Assembly: GCF_016811235.1 (NCBI RefSeq)
Contig: NZ_JAFBID010000007.1
Location: 1 to 64,000, forward strand
Source of the DNA: Microvirga arabica
GTDB taxonomy: Bacteria; Pseudomonadota; Alphaproteobacteria; Rhizobiales; Beijerinckiaceae
Direction: 5' to 3'
DNA length: 64,000 bases
The notes below the pieces were generated by a model. That model was not told where the DNA came from and made no database searches. It saw nothing but the letters and a program-made list of their open reading frames with translations. Made by a program: the position numbers and the translations under genes. Shown here piece after piece: positions 34,157 through 44,751 of this stretch (the stretch's first letter is position 1; every line of letters starts with the position of its first letter).

Positions 34157-37100
34157 GCCGGCTGGACGCTCTGCTGGAGCGGATGGCCGCGCTCGTCGGC
34201 ATTTCCTCGGATTACAGCGATGCCTTCGGAAAAAGAGTCGAGACGGGTTCCGGCACCCGCAAAGCCCTGCTCGCCGCCCTTGGGCTCGACGTCTCGTCCG
34301 AGAAAGGCGCACAGGAGAGCCTTGGGCGACTGGAGCACCTGAAGGCAGGCCCGGTGCCTGCGGTCATGACCGTGGAAGCCGGGGCACCCGCGAGGATCAA
34401 ACTGCGCAGCGCTGCCGTTGCATCGACCTGGTCCCTTATCGAGGAAGGCGGAACCACTCACGAAGGCCGGCTCACCAAGACCAGCCGCACTCTCGATCTC
34501 CCCTCCCTTCCCATGGGCTACCACCGGCTCCGGCTGGGCGACCGGGACGCGACGATCATTGCCGCTCCTGACAAGTGCTGGGAGCCTGACGCTCTGAAGG
34601 GCAACACGCGATTATGGGGACTGACGGCGCAGGTCTATTCTCTGCGCTCGGAACGCGACCTCGGGATCGGCGATTACGCGGACGTGGCTCTCACCGCAGA
34701 AGGTGTCGGCCGGTTCGGAGGCGCGTTCCTTGGCCTCAGTCCGGTTCATGCCCTTTTTGCGGCGGATCGCTCCAAGATATCTCCCTATTCGCCATCCTCA
34801 CGGCTCTTCCTCGAGTCACTCTATATCGACCCCACTCTTGTCGAGGGATATGCCGAGAGCGGCGCACCGCAGCTGATCGGGGGTTCGGACGTGCAGCAAC
34901 GTCTTGCCAAGCTGCGCGGCGCGTCACTCATCGATTATGCCGAAGTCTGGGCCATCAAGCGCCCGGTCCTCGACACCCTCTGGTCCTGGTTCCAAACCTC
35001 CGGCAACAAGGCCGCTTTCGAGACCTTCCGCAAAGAGGGCGGCGAGGCCCTGGAGGCGCATGCGACCTTCGAAGCTCTTTCCGAGCATTTCCGAGCGCAA
35101 GGGCGCTTCTGGATCGGCGAGTGGCCCCAAGCCTTCCGGTCAGTCCGTTCGGACGAGGTCAAGCGCTTCCGCTCGCAGGAGGCGGGGAGCGTCGCCTTCC
35201 ACGCTTGGCTGCAATGGCTCGCCGACCGGCAGTTGGGGCAGGCTGCCGAGCGGGCCCGCGCCGCCGGACTTCCCATCGGGCTTTATCGCGATCTTGCCGT
35301 CGGATCGGATGGCGGCGGATCGGAGATCTGGTCGACGCCGGAGCGTTATGCACCGGGGCTCTCCATCGGTGCGCCGCCGGATCCGCTCGGCCCGCAGGGG
35401 CAGGATTGGGGCCTTCCGCCGTTCAACCCGCTCACCCTGGAGGAGCAGAGTCTTGCCGCTTTCCGCGATCTCGTCTCGGCCAACATGCGCCATGCGGGTG
35501 CGATCCGCATCGACCACGCCTTTCAGCTTCAGCGCCTCTTCCTGATCCCATCCGGTGCCCCAGCCTCGCAGGGGGCCTATGTGGATTATCCGTTCGAGGC
35601 CATGCTGGCGGTGCTGCGTGTCGAGAGCCACCGCGCGCGCTGTCTGGTGATTGCGGAAGACCTCGGCACGGCCCCGGAAGGCTTTTCCGATGCGATCATG
35701 GAGTCGGGCGTTCTCAGTTACCGGGTGCTGCCCTTTGAGCGCGAAGGATCGGCTTTCAAAAAGCCGGACCAATATCCACGTTCCGCCCTTGCCGTCATCA
35801 CCACCCATGATCTTCCGACCCTCACCGGTTGGTGGCGCGGCCTCGACGTCGATCTGCGCCAGACCCTCGGCGTCTTCGACCCTCAGACCTCCGATCGGGA
35901 ACGCGCCGCGCGCAAGGCGGACAAAATCCACTTCGCCCAGGCGCTCGCAGAAGAAGGTCTCCTACCCTCATCGCAGGCACCGGAAGAACCGCCTCTGGAG
36001 GCGACCATCCGTTACCTCGCCCGCACTGCGTCCGTACTCACGGCGGTGCAGATCGAGGATGCGTCCGGCGAGTTGAACCAGCCCAACCTGCCAGGCATGG
36101 ATGTGGGCCATCCCAACTGGCGCCGCAGGCTGTCGAACACTATCGAGGACATTGTCGCTCCGGGCAGCCTGCTGGCGAAGCTCGCTGTTGCCCTTATTGA
36201 GGAGGGCCGGGACGTGCGTGCCCGCAGGAGCAGCCTCACCGCGCCGCCGCCGCGCGCCACCTACCGCCTGCAGTTTCACAAGGACTTCACGTTCGACGAT
36301 GCCGTGAAGATCGTGCCCTACCTGGCAAAACTCGGCATCAGCCATGTCTATTCCTCACCCATCCAGGCAGCCGCGCCCGGATCCACCCACGGTTATGACA
36401 TCGTCGACCATTCGGTGATCAATCCGGAACTCGGCGGAGAGGACGGGTTTCGCCGTTTCTCGGAGGCTCTGAAGGAGCACGGCCTCAAGCTTGTGCTCGA
36501 CATCGTGCCGAACCACATGGGTGTCGGTGGCCAGTCCAACGGCTGGTGGCTCTCCGTGCTGGAATGGGGGCGCCTCTCTCCCGTGGTCGATGCCTTCGAC
36601 ATCGACTGGGAGCGCCCTGGCGCTGACGGAAAGCTCATCATCCCATCCCTGGGCGGCCTCTATGGCGAGGTCCTCGAAAGAGGCGAGCTGCAGCTGAAGT
36701 TCGATCCAGAGGATGGCTCCTTCAGCGTATGGCACTGGGAGCATCGCTTCCCGGTTTGTCCGACAACTTATCCCGAAATCCTGGATCGCGCTCTGGTGTC
36801 CCTGAGCAACCCGGGGAAGGCCGGGAAACTGCGAAATCTCACTGAACGCCTGCGCGCCATGAGGGAGCAAGCCTCCAGCGGGGGTTCTTCTGCTCTTCCA
36901 GAGGAGGCGGAGGGGCTCAAGCACGATCTTGCACAGACGGTTGCCACCTCTGCAGACATGCGGAAAGCTATCGAAAGGGCCGTCGCGGCTATCAACGGCA
37001 ACGTGGATGATCCGGGGAGCTTCGAGGCCCTTCATCGCCTCCTGGAGGCGCAGGCGTACCGCCTCGCCTTCTGGCGGGTGGCATCGAGCGATATCAACTA

Positions 37101-39003
37101 CCGCCGGTTCTTCGACATCAACACCCTGGCGGGCATCCGCGTCGAGATCCCGCAGATCTTTGAGAAGACACATGAGCTGATCCTTCGCCTCGTGAACGAG
37201 GGTCTCGTTCACGGCCTCAGGATCGATCATATCGATGGCCTGGCCGATCCGGAGGGCTATGCCCGCGCCCTTCAGGAGAAGGTTGGCCCCGGCTTCTATG
37301 TGGTGGTCGAGAAGATCCTCGAACCCGGCGAGGAGCTGCGCCCCTGGGCCGTCGCTGGAACCTCGGGATACGACACGCTCAATGTGATCGACGGCGTGCT
37401 GGTGGACGGACGATCAGGCGATGCCTTCGAGCAGATCTACCGCGCAGCATCAGGTCTCCAGGGCTCCTATGAGGAGCTCCTTAAGGAGGCCAAGGTCGAG
37501 ATCACGGAGAAGAATTTCGCCAGCGAACTCGGGGTCCTGGTCTCCGACATCAAGGCCAGCGCCGATGCCAGTCGCCGCACACGCGACTACACGGCGTTCG
37601 CCCTGCGCCAAGCCTTGGTGGAGATAGTCGCTGCGTTTCCCGTCTACCGCAGCTATCTGGAGGATGGCGAACCTGCAGACGAGGATGTGCGCCTGATTGA
37701 GGAGACGATCGAGGCCGCCAAGGCCTCCAGCGCGCTTCCCGATCGGACCGTGCATGACTTCATCGCCTCTGTCCTGCTCGGCCGAACCCAGTCCGGCAAT
37801 CCTGACGACGTGCGCCGCTTCCGTCGCCGGTTTCAGCAGCTGACGGGGCCTGTCATGGCGAAGAGCCTGGAGGACACCCTCTTTTACCGATATGGCCGCC
37901 TAATAGCCCTGAACGAGGTCGGCGGCGATCCAGGTCACTTCGGCCTGCCGCCGGATGCCTTCCATCGGCTGAATGCGGATCGCGCCCGGATCTGGCCCCA
38001 TGCCATGATCGCCACCGCCACGCACGACACCAAGCGCGGCGAGGATGCACGCGCCCGGCTTCTTGCCCTCTCCGAGATGCCTGACGAGTGGTCGAAGGCG
38101 CTCGATCTCTGGAGGGAATTGGCCTCCCCTCACCTGTCAGAGATCGACGGCGCTCCTGCACCGGATGCCAACGATCAGGTTATCCTGCTCCAGGCCCTCC
38201 TCGGCGCATGGCCCCTGGAACTGCTGGAGAAGACTGATCGGAACAACCTGGCTTCGTTCAAGGAGCGGATGGAGGGCTATCTCACGAAAGCGCTTCGTGA
38301 AGCCAAGCGGCACACAAGCTGGGTTGCTCCGAATGAAGCCTATGAGGAGGCTGCCCTAGGTCTCCTTCGAGCTGCGCTCGATCCGAAGGGCTCTTTCCTG
38401 GAACGCTTCGGCGGTCTGCTCCGGCGCCTGTCGACGTTGGGCATGCTGAACGGTTTGACCCGCACAGTTCTCAAGCTGACGCTGCCAGGCGTGCCTGACA
38501 TCTACCAGGGTACAGAGTTCTGGGATTTTTCTCTGGTCGATCCGGACAATCGGCGTCCGGTGGATTATGCGGTCCGCGCGAAGGCCTTGGAGAAGCGTGA
38601 ATCGCTCTCCTCTCTCATGAGGACGTGGACCGAAGGGAAGATCAAGCAGCGGATTATCTCCATCCTGTTGCGAGACCGGCTTCAATCACCCGCGCTCTAT
38701 GCCGAAGGCGGCTATCAGATGCTGGAGGCTGAAGGCGACCATGCAGACCATCTTCTGACCTATGTCAGGCGGCTTGGCACCGATGCTCTTGTGGTCGTCG
38801 TTCCGCGTCTGTGGGCAGGGTTGGTGAAGAGCAATGATCTGCTGGTCGGTGCCGCACTCTGGGGCAATACAAGCATCAAGTTGGCACAGGGCCGTTGGCT
38901 GAATGTGATAACAGGGGATGAACTCCTCATCAATCGAGATCAAACGAAAGCGTCCGACCTGATGAAGGAAGTTCCCTTCGCGATTCTCAGGCTGAGGCCT
39001 TAA
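34153..39003 (+). CDS. treY: MalQ-TreY fusion: 4-alpha-glucanotransferase joined to malto-oligosyltrehalose synthase
   Basis: A 1616-residue protein of two enzymes. Residues 1-~695 are MalQ (GH77): 'RLWGLTAQVYSLRSERDLGIGDYADV', 'IGLYRDLAVGSDGGGSEIW', nucleophile Asp ~454 in 'IRIDHAFQLQRLFLIP', acid/base Glu ~502 in 'VIAEDLGTAPEGF'. Residues ~700-1616 are TreY (GH13): 'ATYRLQFHKDFTFDDAVKIVPYL', 'LDIVPNHMGVGG', nucleophile Asp ~1025 in 'GLRIDHIDGLADPEGY', Glu ~1053 in 'VVVEKILEPGE', 'TATHDTKRGEDARARL'. MalQ disproportionates maltooligosaccharides; TreY turns the reducing end into a trehalose unit. No frame break is seen and the linker is short, so this is a true fusion. It is coupled to treZ by a 4-base overlap. 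Confidence 0.93.
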   Translation: MSRLDALLERMAALVGISSDYSDAFGKRVETGSGTRKALLAALGLDVSSEKGAQESLGRLEHLKAGPVPAVMTVEAGAPARIKLRSAAVASTWSLIEEGGTTHEGRLTKTSRTLDLPSLPMGYHRLRLGDRDATIIAAPDKCWEPDALKGNTRLWGLTAQVYSLRSERDLGIGDYADVALTAEGVGRFGGAFLGLSPVHALFAADRSKISPYSPSSRLFLESLYIDPTLVEGYAESGAPQLIGGSDVQQRLAKLRGASLIDYAEVWAIKRPVLDTLWSWFQTSGNKAAFETFRKEGGEALEAHATFEALSEHFRAQGRFWIGEWPQAFRSVRSDEVKRFRSQEAGSVAFHAWLQWLADRQLGQAAERARAAGLPIGLYRDLAVGSDGGGSEIWSTPERYAPGLSIGAPPDPLGPQGQDWGLPPFNPLTLEEQSLAAFRDLVSANMRHAGAIRIDHAFQLQRLFLIPSGAPASQGAYVDYPFEAMLAVLRVESHRARCLVIAEDLGTAPEGFSDAIMESGVLSYRVLPFEREGSAFKKPDQYPRSALAVITTHDLPTLTGWWRGLDVDLRQTLGVFDPQTSDRERAARKADKIHFAQALAEEGLLPSSQAPEEPPLEATIRYLARTASVLTAVQIEDASGELNQPNLPGMDVGHPNWRRRLSNTIEDIVAPGSLLAKLAVALIEEGRDVRARRSSLTAPPPRATYRLQFHKDFTFDDAVKIVPYLAKLGISHVYSSPIQAAAPGSTHGYDIVDHSVINPELGGEDGFRRFSEALKEHGLKLVLDIVPNHMGVGGQSNGWWLSVLEWGRLSPVVDAFDIDWERPGADGKLIIPSLGGLYGEVLERGELQLKFDPEDGSFSVWHWEHRFPVCPTTYPEILDRALVSLSNPGKAGKLRNLTERLRAMREQASSGGSSALPEEAEGLKHDLAQTVATSADMRKAIERAVAAINGNVDDPGSFEALHRLLEAQAYRLAFWRVASSDINYRRFFDINTLAGIRVEIPQIFEKTHELILRLVNEGLVHGLRIDHIDGLADPEGYARALQEKVGPGFYVVVEKILEPGEELRPWAVAGTSGYDTLNVIDGVLVDGRSGDAFEQIYRAASGLQGSYEELLKEAKVEITEKNFASELGVLVSDIKASADASRRTRDYTAFALRQALVEIVAAFPVYRSYLEDGEPADEDVRLIEETIEAAKASSALPDRTVHDFIASVLLGRTQSGNPDDVRRFRRRFQQLTGPVMAKSLEDTLFYRYGRLIALNEVGGDPGHFGLPPDAFHRLNADRARIWPHAMIATATHDTKRGEDARARLLALSEMPDEWSKALDLWRELASPHLSEIDGAPAPDANDQVILLQALLGAWPLELLEKTDRNNLASFKERMEGYLTKALREAKRHTSWVAPNEAYEEAALGLLRAALDPKGSFLERFGGLLRRLSTLGMLNGLTRTVLKLTLPGVPDIYQGTEFWDFSLVDPDNRRPVDYAVRAKALEKRESLSSLMRTWTEGKIKQRIISILLRDRLQSPALYAEGGYQMLEAEGDHADHLLTYVRRLGTDALVVVVPRLWAGLVKSNDLLVGAALWGNTSIKLAQGRWLNVITGDELLINRDQTKASDLMKEVPFAILRLRP

Positions 39004-39128
39004 GCCGGATGCGAGTTGCTGGAGGAGATGATGGGCCGAACTTATAGTTCAGCTTGGCGGGGACTTCCTGCAGGCTTGCGCGTTGACGAACACAGACATT
39101 TCGCCTCGCTTGGCTTCCGAGATTTCCA

Positions 39129-41336
39129 ATGAATGACAAAGTCGATACCCGTGAGCAGTCGCCGCCTCAGATCGTCGCCCCGAATGTTCGACGCACCTCC
39201 CGCGTCCGGGAGGGACTCCCCTACCCCCTTGGAGCCACGTGGGATGGGCTGGGCGTCAATTTCGCGATCTTCTCAGCGAATGCCACGAAGGTTGAGCTTT
39301 GCCTGTTCGACGAAGACGGCGAGCGGGAAATCGAACGGATCGAGCTCCCGGAATATACCGACGAGGTCTGGCATGGTTACCTGCCGGATGCGCGGCCCGG
39401 CACGACCTACGGATACCGTGTCCATGGCCCCTATGAGCCCACGGCCGGCCACCGCTTCAACCCCAACAAGCTCCTGCTCGATCCTTATGCCAAGCAGCTC
39501 ATCGGCGACCTGAAGTGGAACCCGGCCCTGTTCGGATACACCCTCGGCTCACCCGATGCCGACCTCTCCTTCGACAAGCGCGACAGCGCACCGTATATGC
39601 AGAAATGCCGGGTCGTCGAGTCGGCTTTCACCTGGGCGCGGGCGCGCAGGCCGCAGATCCCTTGGGAACGGACGATCATCTACGAGACACACCTGCGCGG
39701 CTTCACCATGCAGCACCCTGCGGTGCCACGGGAGTTTCGCGGCACGTTCTCGGGGCTCATGCAGCACGAGGTCATCGAGTACATCAAGAATCTCGGCGTC
39801 ACTGCCGTCGAACTGCTGCCGATCCATGCTTTCGTGGATGACAGCTATCTGGTCGAGAAGAAGCTCAAGAACTACTGGGGCTACAACTCGATCGGCTTCT
39901 TCGCGCCGCAGCCGCGCTACCTCGCAACGCCCTTCATCAACGAGGTGAAGGAGATGGTGAGCCATCTCCACGACGCCGGGATCGAGGTGATCCTGGATGT
40001 GGTCTACAACCACACGGCCGAAGGCAACGAGCTGGGGCCGACCCTGTCCTTCCGAGGTATCGACAATGCCTCCTATTACCGGCTCGCGCCCGATCCCCGC
40101 TACTATATCAACGACACAGGCACCGGAAACACCGTGAACCTCAGCCACTCGCGTGTGCTCCAGATGGTCACGGACTCCCTGCGCTACTGGGCGCAGGAGG
40201 TTCAGATCGACGGCTTCCGCTTCGACCTTGCGACCATCCTGGGTCGTGAACCGCATGGCTTCGAGGAGGACGGCCGCTTCCTCGATGCGTGTCGCCAAGA
40301 TCCCGCCCTCAGCCAAGTGAAGTTGATCGCCGAGCCATGGGATTGCGGACCAGGCGGCTATCAGGTCGGGCGCTTCTCGCCCGGCTGGGCCGAATGGAAC
40401 GACCGCTACCGTGATACTGTGCGTGCCTACTGGAAGGGAGAAGAGGGAAAGCTTCCGGAGCTTGCGGCTCGCCTCACGGCATCGGCGGATATCTTCAACA
40501 AGCGCGGGCGGCGCCCGTGGGCTTCAGTCAATTTCGTCACTGCCCATGACGGCTTCACGCTGAACGATCTCGTCTCCTACAACGAGAAGCACAACGAGGC
40601 CAACGGAGAGGACAACAAGGACGGCCACGACCATAACCTCTCGTTCAACTATGGCGTCGAAGGCCCGACGGACGAACCAGAGATACGCTCGCTGCGCCTG
40701 CGCCAGATCCGCAACATGCTGGCCACTCTGCTCTTCTCGCAGGGAACACCGATGCTGCTGGCCGGCGACGAGTTCGCGCGGACCCAGCAGGGCAACAACA
40801 ACGCCTATTGTCAGGACAACGAGGTGTCCTGGATCGATTGGGAGGGAATTGACGATGACGGCGTCGAACTTCTTGAATTTACACGCAAGCTGATCCAGCT
40901 GCGTCAGAACCTGCCGATCCTGCGGCGCATGCGCTTTCTCTCCGGCATCTATAATGAGGAACTCGACGTTAAGGACGTGACGTGGCTCACTCCCGCAGGC
41001 GATGAGATGATGCCTGAGAACTGGGAGGATCCCAACGCCCGCTGCATCAGCATTCTGCTGGATGGCCGCGCTCAACCGACCGGCATCCGCAGGCGCGGCA
41101 CGGACGTGACTCTCCTCATGATCATGAACGCTCATAATGACGTGGTGAAGTGCACCCTGCCGGAGGTGGTCGGCGGAGAGGCCTGGATGTGTCACATCGA
41201 CACCAACCAGCCGGATCTGGACACGCCGGCGGAATTCGGTTTCGGCAAAGTCTACACGGTCACGGGCCATTCCCTGCTGCTGTTCCAGCTGAAGCCAGCC
41301 AAGCAGCCGAAGCCCGAAAAAAGGAAGAGCGCCTGA
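39129..41336 (+). CDS. glgX: Glycogen debranching protein GlgX/TreX (isoamylase type)
   Basis: A 735-residue GH13 debranching enzyme that cleaves alpha-1,6 branches of glycogen. It has an N-terminal CBM48 domain ('YPLGATWDGLGVNFAIFSANATKVELCLFDEDG'). Barrel motifs are 'ILDVVYNHTAEGNELGPTLSFRGIDN', nucleophile Asp in 'IDGFRFDLATILGRE', acid/base Glu in 'KLIAEPWDCGPGGYQVG', and 'FVTAHDGFTLNDLVSYNEKHNEANGE'. It supplies linear maltooligosaccharides to the MalQ-TreY and TreZ enzymes encoded just upstream. It lies 125 bases after the fusion gene, with its own possible promoter region, and is convergent with the following glgA. Confidence 0.93.
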   Translation: MNDKVDTREQSPPQIVAPNVRRTSRVREGLPYPLGATWDGLGVNFAIFSANATKVELCLFDEDGEREIERIELPEYTDEVWHGYLPDARPGTTYGYRVHGPYEPTAGHRFNPNKLLLDPYAKQLIGDLKWNPALFGYTLGSPDADLSFDKRDSAPYMQKCRVVESAFTWARARRPQIPWERTIIYETHLRGFTMQHPAVPREFRGTFSGLMQHEVIEYIKNLGVTAVELLPIHAFVDDSYLVEKKLKNYWGYNSIGFFAPQPRYLATPFINEVKEMVSHLHDAGIEVILDVVYNHTAEGNELGPTLSFRGIDNASYYRLAPDPRYYINDTGTGNTVNLSHSRVLQMVTDSLRYWAQEVQIDGFRFDLATILGREPHGFEEDGRFLDACRQDPALSQVKLIAEPWDCGPGGYQVGRFSPGWAEWNDRYRDTVRAYWKGEEGKLPELAARLTASADIFNKRGRRPWASVNFVTAHDGFTLNDLVSYNEKHNEANGEDNKDGHDHNLSFNYGVEGPTDEPEIRSLRLRQIRNMLATLLFSQGTPMLLAGDEFARTQQGNNNAYCQDNEVSWIDWEGIDDDGVELLEFTRKLIQLRQNLPILRRMRFLSGIYNEELDVKDVTWLTPAGDEMMPENWEDPNARCISILLDGRAQPTGIRRRGTDVTLLMIMNAHNDVVKCTLPEVVGGEAWMCHIDTNQPDLDTPAEFGFGKVYTVTGHSLLLFQLKPAKQPKPEKRKSA

Positions 41337-41358
41337 TACGGCGCTCCTCCTATCGATC

Positions 41359-42807
41359 TCACATCGACAGGCAAGCCCGGTAGAGGTCGGCATACTGCTT
41401 TGCAGGGCGACGCCAACTCACATCCGTGCGCATGCCGTTGCCTTGCAGGCGCCGCCATGCCTGTCTGTCGCGCCAGAGGTTTTTCGCCCGATCGACGGCG
41501 TTCGTTAGCGGCGAGAGCGCAACAGGTCCGAATTGGAAACCTGTGGCGACGCCGGCAGCGATGGCCATCTCATTGGCGTCGATCACCGTATCGGCCAATC
41601 CGCCCACCCGCGACACGATCGGCACGCTCCCGTATCGCATGGCGCACAACTGCGTCAGGCCGCAGGGCTCGAACCGTGACGGCACGAGCAGAGCGTCGCT
41701 GCCGCCCTGGATCAGGTGAGCGAGCTCTTCGTCATAGCCAAAGAAGCATCCAACCTGGCCAGGATGGACGATGCTGGCGGTACGGAAGCTGTCCTCGAGG
41801 GTCTGATCTCCAGACCCTAGCAGCGCCAGTTGTGCACCACCGGCGAGAAGTCCCGACAAGCCGGCGAGCACGAGATCGAGGCCTTTCTGCTCGGACAGGC
41901 GACTGACGATGCCGAAGAGCATCGCGTCAGGATCCTGGCTCAAGCCCAATCGCTTCTGCAGTGCCCCCTTGTTGATCATCCGGGTATCGAGATCATTGTG
42001 ATCGTATGTCTGCGCGAGATTCGTATCCGCACCGGGATCCCAGATCTTGTCATCGATGCCATTGAGAATACCGGACATGGCGGTCGAGCGTACCCGCAGC
42101 AACCCATCGAGACCCATTCCGCCCTCTGGTGTCTGAATTTCTCTGACATAGGTCGGCGAAACGGTTGTGATCCGATCCGCGTGTTGCAAGCCGGCTTTCA
42201 GGAATCCGATCTGCCCATAATATTCGACGCCATCGATGGTGAAGGTGCTGGCCGGCAATCCCAGTTCGAGCAACAGGTATGGAGGGAAAACGCCTTGAAA
42301 GGCGATGTTGTGGATCGTCATGACCGTTGCAGGACGCGCTCTTTCCGCGAGCCTCAGGTAAATCGGCACGAGGCCAGCCTGCCAGTCATGTGCATGAACG
42401 ACATCAGGCACGAAGCCCGGGGCCAGTCCCTGTCCGATATCGGCCGCTGCCCGGGCAAGTGCCGCGAAGCGCCGCGCATTGTCAGCCCAGTCACGGCCAT
42501 CAGGCGCGAGATAGGGGGAGCCTGGCCTGTCGAAGAGATGCGGGGCATCAATGACGAAAAGGTCCAGCTCGCCTGCCTTTCCCGACAGCAGGTTTGCCGA
42601 TCCGCCGAAGCAGCTCGGATACTGATGAATGGCCTCCATGCCTTCGATAGCCCTCATCACGGCCGGATATCCCGGAACGAGCGTAATGACTCTCACGTCC
42701 TCTGCCGCAAGGGCGGACGGAAGGGCCCCGGCAACGTCGGCCAGCCCACCTGTTTTGATGATGGGAAAGATCTCCGACGTGACGGAGAGAACGTTCACTG
42801 GCCTCAT
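41359..42807 (-). CDS. glgA: Glycogen synthase GlgA (canonical)
   Basis: A 482-residue GT5 enzyme of normal bacterial length. It has the canonical ADP-glucose motif '[22 protein letters not shown]' at residues ~9-30, then '[11 protein letters not shown]', '[12 protein letters not shown]', '[17 protein letters not shown]', '[17 protein letters not shown]' and '[35 protein letters not shown]'. It uses ADP-glucose to lengthen glycogen. Its ATG overlaps the stop of glgC by 4 bases, so synthesis of the donor and its transfer are coupled. Confidence 0.94.
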   Translation of the reverse strand: MRPVNVLSVTSEIFPIIKTGGLADVAGALPSALAAEDVRVITLVPGYPAVMRAIEGMEAIHQYPSCFGGSANLLSGKAGELDLFVIDAPHLFDRPGSPYLAPDGRDWADNARRFAALARAAADIGQGLAPGFVPDVVHAHDWQAGLVPIYLRLAERARPATVMTIHNIAFQGVFPPYLLLELGLPASTFTIDGVEYYGQIGFLKAGLQHADRITTVSPTYVREIQTPEGGMGLDGLLRVRSTAMSGILNGIDDKIWDPGADTNLAQTYDHNDLDTRMINKGALQKRLGLSQDPDAMLFGIVSRLSEQKGLDLVLAGLSGLLAGGAQLALLGSGDQTLEDSFRTASIVHPGQVGCFFGYDEELAHLIQGGSDALLVPSRFEPCGLTQLCAMRYGSVPIVSRVGGLADTVIDANEMAIAAGVATGFQFGPVALSPLTNAVDRAKNLWRDRQAWRRLQGNGMRTDVSWRRPAKQYADLYRACLSM

Positions 42808-44087
42808 CCGGCCAATCTCTCGATCATTGGCTTCGTGATGAGGCTGATGCCTTTCTCGGTGCGGCGGAACCGGCGGGCGTCGAGCTCGGGATCCTCGCCG
42901 ACCACGAGTCCGTCAGGGATGTGCACGCCGCGATCGACCACGACATTCTTGAGCCGCGCACCCTTGCCGACATCCACATAAGGAAGAATGACGGCTCCCT
43001 CGACCGAGGCGTGAGAATGGAGGTGCACGCCGGTGAAGACGAGCGACTGGCGCAGGGCCGCTCCCGATACGATGCAGCCACTGGATACGAGCGAGTTGAT
43101 GGCATGGCCGCGGCGCCCGTCCTCATCATGAACGAACTTCGCCGGCGGCCATGTTTCCGTGAAGGTGGAGATCGGCCAGTCGTGATCATAGAGGTCGAGG
43201 GAGGGAACAATCGCCGTCAGATCGATATTCGCTTCCCAGTAGGCATCCACGGTCCCGACATCCCGCCAGTAGGCCTCGGCATCTCGCCCACCAGCCTCCG
43301 CTCCGGAGCGGACGCATGATCGCGTGAATCGATGCGCCACGGCTTTGCCGTGCTGAACCAGATAGGGGATGATGTCCTTTCCGAAATCCCGGTTCGAGCC
43401 GGGTGTCTCCGCATCGCGTCTCAGCTGATCGAACAGGAAGCGGGTGTTGAAGACGTAGATGCCCATACTCGCCAGGGCCTTGTCCGGGTTGTCCGGCATG
43501 CCCGGAGGGTCGGCGGGCTTTTCAAGGAAGGAGATGATGCGATCCGTCTCATCGACGGCCATCACCCCGAAGCCGGTCGCCTCCATCCGCGGCACCTCAA
43601 GGCAGCCGACGGTCACGTCGGCTGCCATGTCGACGTGCTGCCGCAGCATGAGTTCGTAGTCCATCTTGTAGATGTGATCCCCGGCCAGGATGATGATGTA
43701 CTCCGGGTCGATGCTTGCGATGATGTCGATGTTCTGAAACACCGCATCGGCCGTGCCTTCGTACCACATGGTTTCCGAGACACGCTGGCTGGCCGGCAGG
43801 ATGTCGAAGCTTTCGTTCCGCTCGGCCCGAAAGTAGTTCCAGCCCCGCTGCAGATGGCGGATCAGGCTGTGGGCCTTGTACTGCGTCGCCACGCCGATGC
43901 GCCTGATGCCGGAGTTTAGGGCGTTCGAGAGTGCAAAATCGATGATCCGGGTATTGCCGCCGAAATAGACCGCAGGTTTGGCGCGAATGTCGGTTAGCTC
44001 CATCAAGCGGCTGCCGCGTCCTCCGGCAAGAACATACGCCATGGCGTGACGGGCGAGAGGCGCGTAGGGATCGCTGGAATTCGGCAA
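42804..44087 (-). CDS. glgC: Glucose-1-phosphate adenylyltransferase GlgC
   Basis: A 427-residue nucleotidyltransferase that makes ADP-glucose, the committed step to glycogen. It shows the N-terminal '[30 protein letters not shown]', '[25 protein letters not shown]', '[16 protein letters not shown]', '[19 protein letters not shown]' and a C-terminal left-handed helix with hexapeptide-like repeats ('[20 protein letters not shown]'). Arg-rich N-terminal sites for allosteric control are retained. The start appears to be TTG at 44087, preceded by GAGGA 8 bases upstream; the nearest in-frame ATG would remove residues before the first strand. It is the first gene of the glgC-glgA pair. Confidence 0.93.
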   Translation of the reverse strand: MPNSSDPYAPLARHAMAYVLAGGRGSRLMELTDIRAKPAVYFGGNTRIIDFALSNALNSGIRRIGVATQYKAHSLIRHLQRGWNYFRAERNESFDILPASQRVSETMWYEGTADAVFQNIDIIASIDPEYIIILAGDHIYKMDYELMLRQHVDMAADVTVGCLEVPRMEATGFGVMAVDETDRIISFLEKPADPPGMPDNPDKALASMGIYVFNTRFLFDQLRRDAETPGSNRDFGKDIIPYLVQHGKAVAHRFTRSCVRSGAEAGGRDAEAYWRDVGTVDAYWEANIDLTAIVPSLDLYDHDWPISTFTETWPPAKFVHDEDGRRGHAINSLVSSGCIVSGAALRQSLVFTGVHLHSHASVEGAVILPYVDVGKGARLKNVVVDRGVHIPDGLVVGEDPELDARRFRRTEKGISLITKPMIERLAG

Positions 44088-44230
44088 GACCGTGTCCTCA
44101 CATCAAAGGCAGCCACCTCTCAAGATTCGAAGCACTGGAATGGCTGCAGGTTCTTGCGGCATTCCAGACTGCACCGGAGTTCCCGCCAGTAAGCTCTCGA
44201 CCGAAGCCGACGGCTTGTGCGCCGGCGCGC

Positions 44231-44545
44231 TCAGGTCACCCGCGTCGACCGCTTGCGCTTCGGTGCAGCCGGAGCATCGCCGCTCTCTTTCGCGGGAGCC
44301 GCGGCAGGAGTGCGCTTCTTGCGAACCTTAGGAGGAGGAGCCTCGTCGGCCGTCATGCTGGTCATGCCCAAGGGAGCGGGATCCGTGAGGGAAGGCGGTT
44401 GCGTGCCCGAGCCCTCGCTGCTTTGCCCGACAATCTCCCGCTCGGCCTGGTACCAGTACTCGTCCGCCCGATCAGGGAGAGCCCCGTGCCGCATCCAGAG
44501 CTCGTAAGCCCGCTCGCGGATTCTGTTCTCAAGTTCCTTGTCCAT
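44231..44545 (-). CDS. DUF2934 protein with a basic, Pro/Ala/Lys-rich tail
   Basis: A 104-residue protein. Residues 1-~40 match the DUF2934 pattern ('ENRIRERAYELWMRHGALPDRADEYWYQAEREIV'). The C-terminal ~35 residues ('PPPKVRKKRTPAAAPA...PKRKRSTRVT') are low-complexity and strongly basic, like histone-H1 or AlgP-type tails, which could bind nucleic acid. DUF2934 is common in Hyphomicrobiales and has no known function. It lies upstream of glgC on the same strand, separated by 143 bases. Confidence 0.8.
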   Translation of the reverse strand: MDKELENRIRERAYELWMRHGALPDRADEYWYQAEREIVGQSSEGSGTQPPSLTDPAPLGMTSMTADEAPPPKVRKKRTPAAAPAKESGDAPAAPKRKRSTRVT

Positions 44546-44751
44546 GATCGCCTTTCAATCCTGATGCCATGCCCCAGCCTGATGAAGCGCGAAAGAAGGG
44601 CAGCCGGACCATCCCGCCGCGATTGGCGCGCTCACCATGCGAACTGTGTAAATTATTAGGCGCTTCTTCGGATTGGCAACGGCAAAGGCCTGAATCTGCT
44701 GCAAATGGCTGCTCAGAGATCAGGCCGGCTCCGCTGAGATTTCAGGCACGC

